Translations under genes and position numbers: made by a program
Part shown: positions 58,998-64,000 of the stretch, piece after piece
How the letters are laid out: every line of letters begins with the position of its first letter
Position numbering within the stretch: the stretch's first letter is position 1
Assembly: GCF_003576645.1 (NCBI RefSeq)
Contig: NC_044929.1
Coordinates: forward strand, 19,844,033-19,908,032
Length of the DNA: 64,000 nucleotides
Origin: Ipomoea triloba
Lineage: Eukaryota; Streptophyta; Magnoliopsida; Solanales; Convolvulaceae
Direction: 5' to 3'
The notes under the pieces: generated by a model
Database searches by the model: none
Told to the model about the DNA's origin: nothing
Seen by the model: the letters and a program-made list of their open reading frames with translations, nothing else

Positions 58998-59678
58998 CAG
59001 GGACGGAGCCAGAAATTTCTTACAGTGGGGGCGAAATATTAAAATAAAAGAGATAGTTTAAAAAAAACACTTTAAAATATAATCATTTGAAACAGAATTA
59101 ATTTGATAAAATAATTCAAATAGAAAACACATATAATCATAAATATTGCTGGATATACGCAAAAAATAAAACACATCAAAACTTTATAAAAATATTCATA
59201 ACAAAATATAAAACATAATTAATTTGATAAAATAATTCAAATAGAAAACACAATAAGTTACATATCTTATTATTAATATAATATATATTAAGAATTCATA
59301 AAACTTTGTTGAAGCAATAAAGGGAATTAAACCACTAACCTTTCTTATCCCAAATACATATCTACCAACTAATCAACCTAATCTCTTTTTTACATGTATC
59401 TATTTTTAGTTTATATATATAGATTATTAAAAAAGCTATAAAAAAGTTCCATATAAAAACTATGCAACCTTCGAGATTCAAACGCGCAAACTTTTACAAA
59501 GAGATACGCACATCTGTCACTTTGTCTAGCTAAACCATTATTAAGTATATCTGTTTTTATATATTTATATCTAAACCATATACTATATATACATATATAC
59601 ATACAATGTTATATATGGGGTAGGGGTAGGGTGAGTGGAGGCAGCTATCCCCACTGTCCCACTGTAGCTCCGTCCCTG
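58998..59678. mobile_element. TIR element with CAGGGACGGAGCCA ends
   Basis: CAGGGACGGAGCCA at the left is answered by TAGCTCCGTCCCTG at the right (13 of 14 bases in the inverted repeat). Next inward, 'cagtgggggcg' opposes 'ccccactgtccc'. The inside is AT-rich, with a repeated 'taatttgataaaataattcaaatagaaaacaca' (59099 and 59218 regions) and no transposase. The superfamily is uncertain (hAT, CACTA or Mutator-like). Confidence 0.6.
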
Positions 59679-60820
59679 GTTAAGAGACTCGTGTTATCTT
59701 ATCTTAACGTATAATAATTATTATGAATAGTGAGTTTAAGATAATGTGGCAGCCAATTTTATTTTGCATGGACAAGAGTAGTTTAATTAGTTGGTGGAAA
59801 TAAATAAATAAATAAAAACAAAATTAATAGGCATCACATGATTACATGAATACAACAATAATAAAATTAGATAAGTTAAGGAAATGTGGTCGTCATAGAT
59901 TTATAGTTACTTTTGTCTTTTGATGGAGCAGGTAAGTTTGAGAGTTTGTTTTGTTCTTTCTTCATTAATAAAATAATATATAATTACCGACCATTTGCAA
60001 TTTAACTGAAAAACTTATATATTTTTAGAGTAAAATATCCAAAATATTTTCTGATTATGTCATAATTCACAAATTAGTTATTGACTATTAATTTTATCAA
60101 TTAAATCCTCAATTATTTAATTTTTATTGAATAATTTACAAATCAATCATCCGATGAGTACCTCATTGAGTAATCATTGAATAGTTGAAAATCTTATTGT
60201 GTAAGAATTTAATAGCTGATAATATAATTGCTAAACTTGATAGTCGATGTTTAATTTCTGAATTATGCTATATAATGTAGTGATTGAAAAAATAAAAAGA
60301 AAAACAAATAAAAGGTGTGAAGCATTATATAATTTAACAAAATTAAAAGAATGCGTCTAACTTATCAAAGTATACAATATATTTTATCCCTTACTACTTT
60401 TAATATTTTAACATTGTTACAACCGATATGAAATCAACTCTTAGTATACCAATAATAAAATAAAAAGTATTTTAAAATGTTGTTAGGTATATATTTCCCA
60501 TGTGGTGAGTATCCATGAAATTTGACCCAACCAAATGTATATGAAATACCTACTTGTTTCAACTTTACAAAGCAACTTGTCAGCTTCAACCTTCAAGTCA
60601 TTGGTTTCTTAGCTTGCAGTACTTTTCTTTATTAATTTTTTCTCCAAGCTGCATATTATTAACCAACTACTAAAACTAACATATCAAATTCAATACAAGG
60701 TAAACTGTACTAAAAAAAATCATATGCAATGAATTCAATTAAGAATAAATTAACAATAATTAAATTTGTGATTTGATATAAGAATATTGCTCCAGTGCAC
60801 CTACTCAATCGTCCCTTTTA
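59679..60820. other. Intergenic, nothing recognised
   Basis: AT-rich, no gene. Confidence 0.4.
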
Positions 60821-61060
60821 AAGCATTACTTTAACATTATTTATGAATATATCAAGCTTTAATATTTTTGTTAGATTTATCAATCAAACCTATTTATCAT
60901 TTCATTTAAAATTTAACTAAGATCCAATTCAAGATGCCAACCAAGCATTACTTTAACATTATTTATGAATCAAGCTTTAATATTTCTGTTAGATTTATCA
61001 ATCAAACCTATTTATAATTTCATTTAAAACTTAACCAAGATCCAATTCAAGACACCAACC
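60821..61060. repeat. Imperfect 122-bp tandem duplication
   Basis: 60821-60942 and 60943-61060 are head-to-tail copies starting AAGCATTACTTTAACATTAT. The second lacks four bases (ATAT) and differs at several sites. Confidence 0.85.
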
Positions 61061-61262
61061 AAGCAATCTTTTCGTATAAATATTTCTCAGCAATATCATG
61101 TATCTATTTTTGACATTTAATCATGGTAATTAGCCATGTAATAATCTACGAATGCATTTTGTGACTCGATGCTTTTCATATAAATTCTTATATTTATGTC
61201 AATAGATTATAAGTTCGTTGATAAAATTTTCGGTGCCCGACTTATAGTATATTCCTAATTAT

Positions 61263-61616
61263 TATTGCATGGACCATGGTACCTAAAAATATATAGTATA
61301 TTATTCTAAACTCATAAAATACATTATCTAACCCAAAAATTTTATTATTGTAACTCATAAAATACATTATTTTAACTCATAAAATAAATTATTCTAACTC
61401 ATAAAATACATTATCTAATCCCAGAAATTTCATTATTTTAACACATATAAAACATATTATTTTAATACATAAATTACATTATTCAAACTCATAAAATACA
61501 TTATCTTACCCTAAAATGTATTATTCTAACACTCGAGCGAAGCAAGAATTTTTTTAAAAAAAATCAAAATAATATCATTTTAAATCGTGGTCCATACAAT
61601 TGTGTGGACCACGATT
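61263..61616. repeat. Minisatellite-like 'actcataaaatacattat' array and 34-nt palindrome
   Basis: About ten degenerate units of roughly 20-25 bp (aactcataaaatacattattcta) occupy 61305-61530. They are followed by a near-perfect palindrome, AATCGTGGTCCA..TGGACCACGATT (61583-61616), with one mismatched pair around CAATTG. A similar GCATGGACCATGGT word lies at the left edge (61267-61280), so the whole may be one non-autonomous element. Confidence 0.5.
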
Positions 61617-61934
61617 CACACAATAATTTGAGGTATATTCCGACCCGGTTCATCATGAAGTACATGTATTGAAGGGGAAATTTGTATAATCCATGTGGTG
61701 TGCTTAATAGTAGCCCAAAATACTACCCGATAAGAAGGCTGGACAAATTCTTTGCCCAACTGGGCCGGATCAGAACTCGTGTTTGGGCCCATTAATAAGT
61801 CTTCTTCTTTTTTTTTTTTCTTTTTTTTTTCTTTTTTTTTACTCGGGGTTTTGTCAAAATTTACCATCTTCTAATACTCGTGATGTGATGAGCAAAATCG
61901 TTTGGTCGAATTTCTTACTAAAGATTATTATTAT
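61617..61934. other. Intergenic, nothing recognised
   Basis: Contains a T-rich run (61804-61840). The minus-strand frame over it is low complexity. Confidence 0.4.
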
Positions 61935-63316
61935 TACTAGTATTTTCACTCGTGCGTTGCATGAAATTGATTTATTATAGTATTTTAAGAATACTTGGAT
62001 CAATATACAATTATATAAATTATTACATCGAATATTATATAGCGCAATTGATAGAATTGGTTAGATCGATTATGTTTTTTGATTTTTTCTTTGCTTTAAT
62101 TAGAGCAAATGATTGTCTAATTATCCGTGCAATGCACAAATAGTTTTTTTTAATTATATATTTATATAATAAAAATAAAGATGAAATTATAAAAATTCTA
62201 ATATTGAACGTGTACATTTATTTGATTATAAGATTAGTGCAAAAGTATTATTCAATTAATTGAATAATATATGACTTGTTTGTATACAATTATCTTAAAA
62301 AGATCGATATGTAATATGACTTATGTAATTATATTATTACTAAAATAAATATGAGAAAATGATAAATAATTAAATTATAATTATTATAAAAATAAATTCA
62401 ACGACCAATGTGTGCTTAATTCTGCGTAATAATTATTTGGCAATTATTATTAGTCAATTACACTAATATATGTTTAATTATACTTTTATATCTTAAGTAT
62501 ATTCATTTTCACCATACCGCATTTAGTTTTTTCTTCCTCCTGCATATTTGAATGAATTAATTGTAATTATTATAAAAAATCTAACAACCCATCTTTAATT
62601 AATTTTTAAATGTTTAAATAATTTAAAGTTTTTAAAAGGAAAGTGTAATTAATTTTTTAATGTTTTTAAATAATTTTCAGTCAATTAATAATATCTTTTT
62701 TCTTTTCCAATTAGTCTAATTTTCGTTTCTTTTTTCATTATGATCTTTTTATATTTTTAATCAATTAGTAAAATCAATTTTTCTTTTTCATTTTATCTTT
62801 ACTATTGTTTGAGCAAAAATTTTACAAAGGATGATTTTATTTTTGTGTAAATAATAATTAATAAATTATTTTTTCTTATAAAATTACGCAGAATTTGTTT
62901 CTATTATTCTCACAATTATAATGGTTTAATTATTCTCATAATTTGGTAAATGGAATTTTGTTACCAATTAAACTTTATTAATTTTTTTATCAATTAATTA
63001 ATAATATCAGTTTGTGCGAAAGAGTTAAAGAGGAGGATTTTACTTTTATTAATAGTATTGATACATGAATATAGAAACAATATTAGAAATTAAGATAGCG
63101 TTCCCCTTGTGTTTTTTTAATTAATTATTTTTTCTTGAACAATAATTATTTTTTTAATAATAATAATAATTTTATTTATATTATTATTATTATTATTGTC
63201 TTTATAGGTCATTTTATTATAATAATAATAATAATAATAATTGTATATCGATCTAAATATTCTTAACATATTATAACAAATCCATTCCGTGCAACGTATG
63301 AGCAAAAATACTAGTA
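61935..63316. mobile_element. 1.4-kb element with about 90-bp inverted ends and CTAGT termini
   Basis: The left end TACTAGTATTTTCACTCGTG.. and the inverse of the right end TACTAGTATTTTTGCTCATA.. align over about 90 bp, including 'cgttgca', 'tttat.ata.tat.ttaagaata.tt.gatc.atatacaatta'. Both ends have a CGTGCAACG-type hairpin before CTAGT, and a third such motif lies inside (TCCGTGCAATGCACAAATAG, about 62121-62140). The inside is AT-rich with AAT/ATT microsatellites and no protein. Exact limits lie within ATT repeats. Confidence 0.5.
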
Positions 63317-63334
63317 ATAATATTACTCCGCATT

Positions 63335-63371
<37 letters not shown>

Positions 63372-64000
63372 AAAGAAATAATTATTGTCAAAAAAATAAG
63401 AAAAAAATAAATAAAACATAAGGGGAGTCGTGTTGGCTCCTCTTAATTGTACCACTTCTCCCACATCGGTGAGAGAAGTGGCCATAAATTCAATTCACAA
63501 ATGCCTGGGTTACTCATTTTAATGAGCCGTGATGACTCCTCATTAATGAGCCATTAATGACTCAATTTTATTTATTTATTTTTAGATTTAAAGGGCGTTT
63601 ATGGGGAAAGAACATGCTTTCCTCAAAACGCCAAAGGCCAAACGCTGCTCATGTTTGCAAAAATGGCAATTTGGAGCAAACCATTGTTTCAAACAGTCAT
63701 GTTACCAAACATTTAATTTGACGTTTTGACTAAGGTCAAAATGCCATTTTGGCGGATTCGCCAAAATTTTGGCAAATCTTCCATTTACCAAACAAGCCAT
63801 ATAATTGACGAGATACTAAGCAAGCAACAACAAATGTCATCGAGGAATACTTTAGGCTGATGGCGCAATAGTGTGAGTTGCGTTGGCACCTAGACCTCCT
63901 CATTAATAATTTTTTGGAGGGTTTTCTTGACATTTTAAGGTGAGAGATAGAGAAAGAAGATAATGACAAAAATGTGTGTGGGGGGGCCATAGAGCAGAAA
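63317..64000. other. Intergenic, dispersed-repeat sequence at the window end
   Basis: An ATT microsatellite lies at 63342-63371. CTTCTCCCACATCGGTGAGAG (about 63465-63485, shown here only as landmark words 'cccacatcggtgagag') is of a type common in plant dispersed repeats. Opposed 'ggcaatttggagc' and 'gccaaaattttggc' words follow near 63665-63775. Positions 63830-63950 read in one frame as coding-like but with stop codons, possibly a degenerate gene fragment continuing past the window. Confidence 0.35.

Noticed and set aside
61305..61530. CRISPR-like array
   Set aside because: The repeats are degenerate with no unique spacers of constant length, and the DNA is plant nuclear.

Overview
The window is nuclear DNA of a flowering plant, almost certainly a eudicot. 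The signs are AT-rich intergenic space, GT-AG introns, a plant-only receptor kinase family, a plant CCT-domain protein, a Ty1/copia retrotransposon and many miniature transposons. The species cannot be fixed from the sequence. This is a scaffolded draft assembly: three long runs of N (1475-1665, 17922-18743, 42429-42852) and three single Ns (10678, 31656, 33349) mark joins, most of them at homopolymers or microsatellites.

Only four host genes can be supported. (1) 18795-20320 (+): a three-exon, single-CCT-domain (CMF-type) putative transcription regulator of 259 aa. Its 5' leader is probably cut by the 822-N gap. (2) 37193-41026 (-): a six-exon gene for the RNase P/MRP protein subunit Rpp30 (Arabidopsis GAF1 type). 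It has a long acidic plant-type extension and a basic C-terminal exon that I recovered by splice-site reading; the model is 686 aa. (3) 45814-46263 (+): a single-exon, plant-type protein of unknown function (149 aa). (4) 50538-53036 (-): an intronless CrRLK1L malectin-like receptor kinase of 832 aa, best read as HERCULES RECEPTOR KINASE 1 (HERK1). The four genes share no obvious pathway; this is ordinary gene-poor plant chromosome.

The rest is transposon debris. 1-17 kb: LTR pieces, a probable solo LTR (4667-6142), several TIR/MITE elements (3385-3787, 6829-7152, 8512-8954, 9532-9967, 12056-12583) and a compositionally distinct block (about 12800-14250) that looks like inserted mitochondrial DNA. 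20-30 kb: a cluster of short TRIM-like LTRs, MITEs and tRNA-derived SINE-like copies. 30076-36081: a young Ty1/copia element with 135-bp LTRs that differ at 2 positions and matching CCCTT flanks. Its pol contains an identical 1.69-kb tandem repeat bounded by single Ns, which is almost certainly an assembly error. 41-50 kb: large AT microsatellites, a MITE nested in another MITE, and a Helitron-like end. 53-64 kb: more MITEs, two tandem SINE-like copies, local tandem duplications and a 1.4-kb element with long inverted CTAGT-type ends.

I found no convincing new multi-gene system. The points most worth a second look are the copia mis-assembly, the TRIM-like and SINE-like families that recur in the window, the corrected Rpp30 gene model with its internal 39-residue repeat, and the 149-aa orphan.
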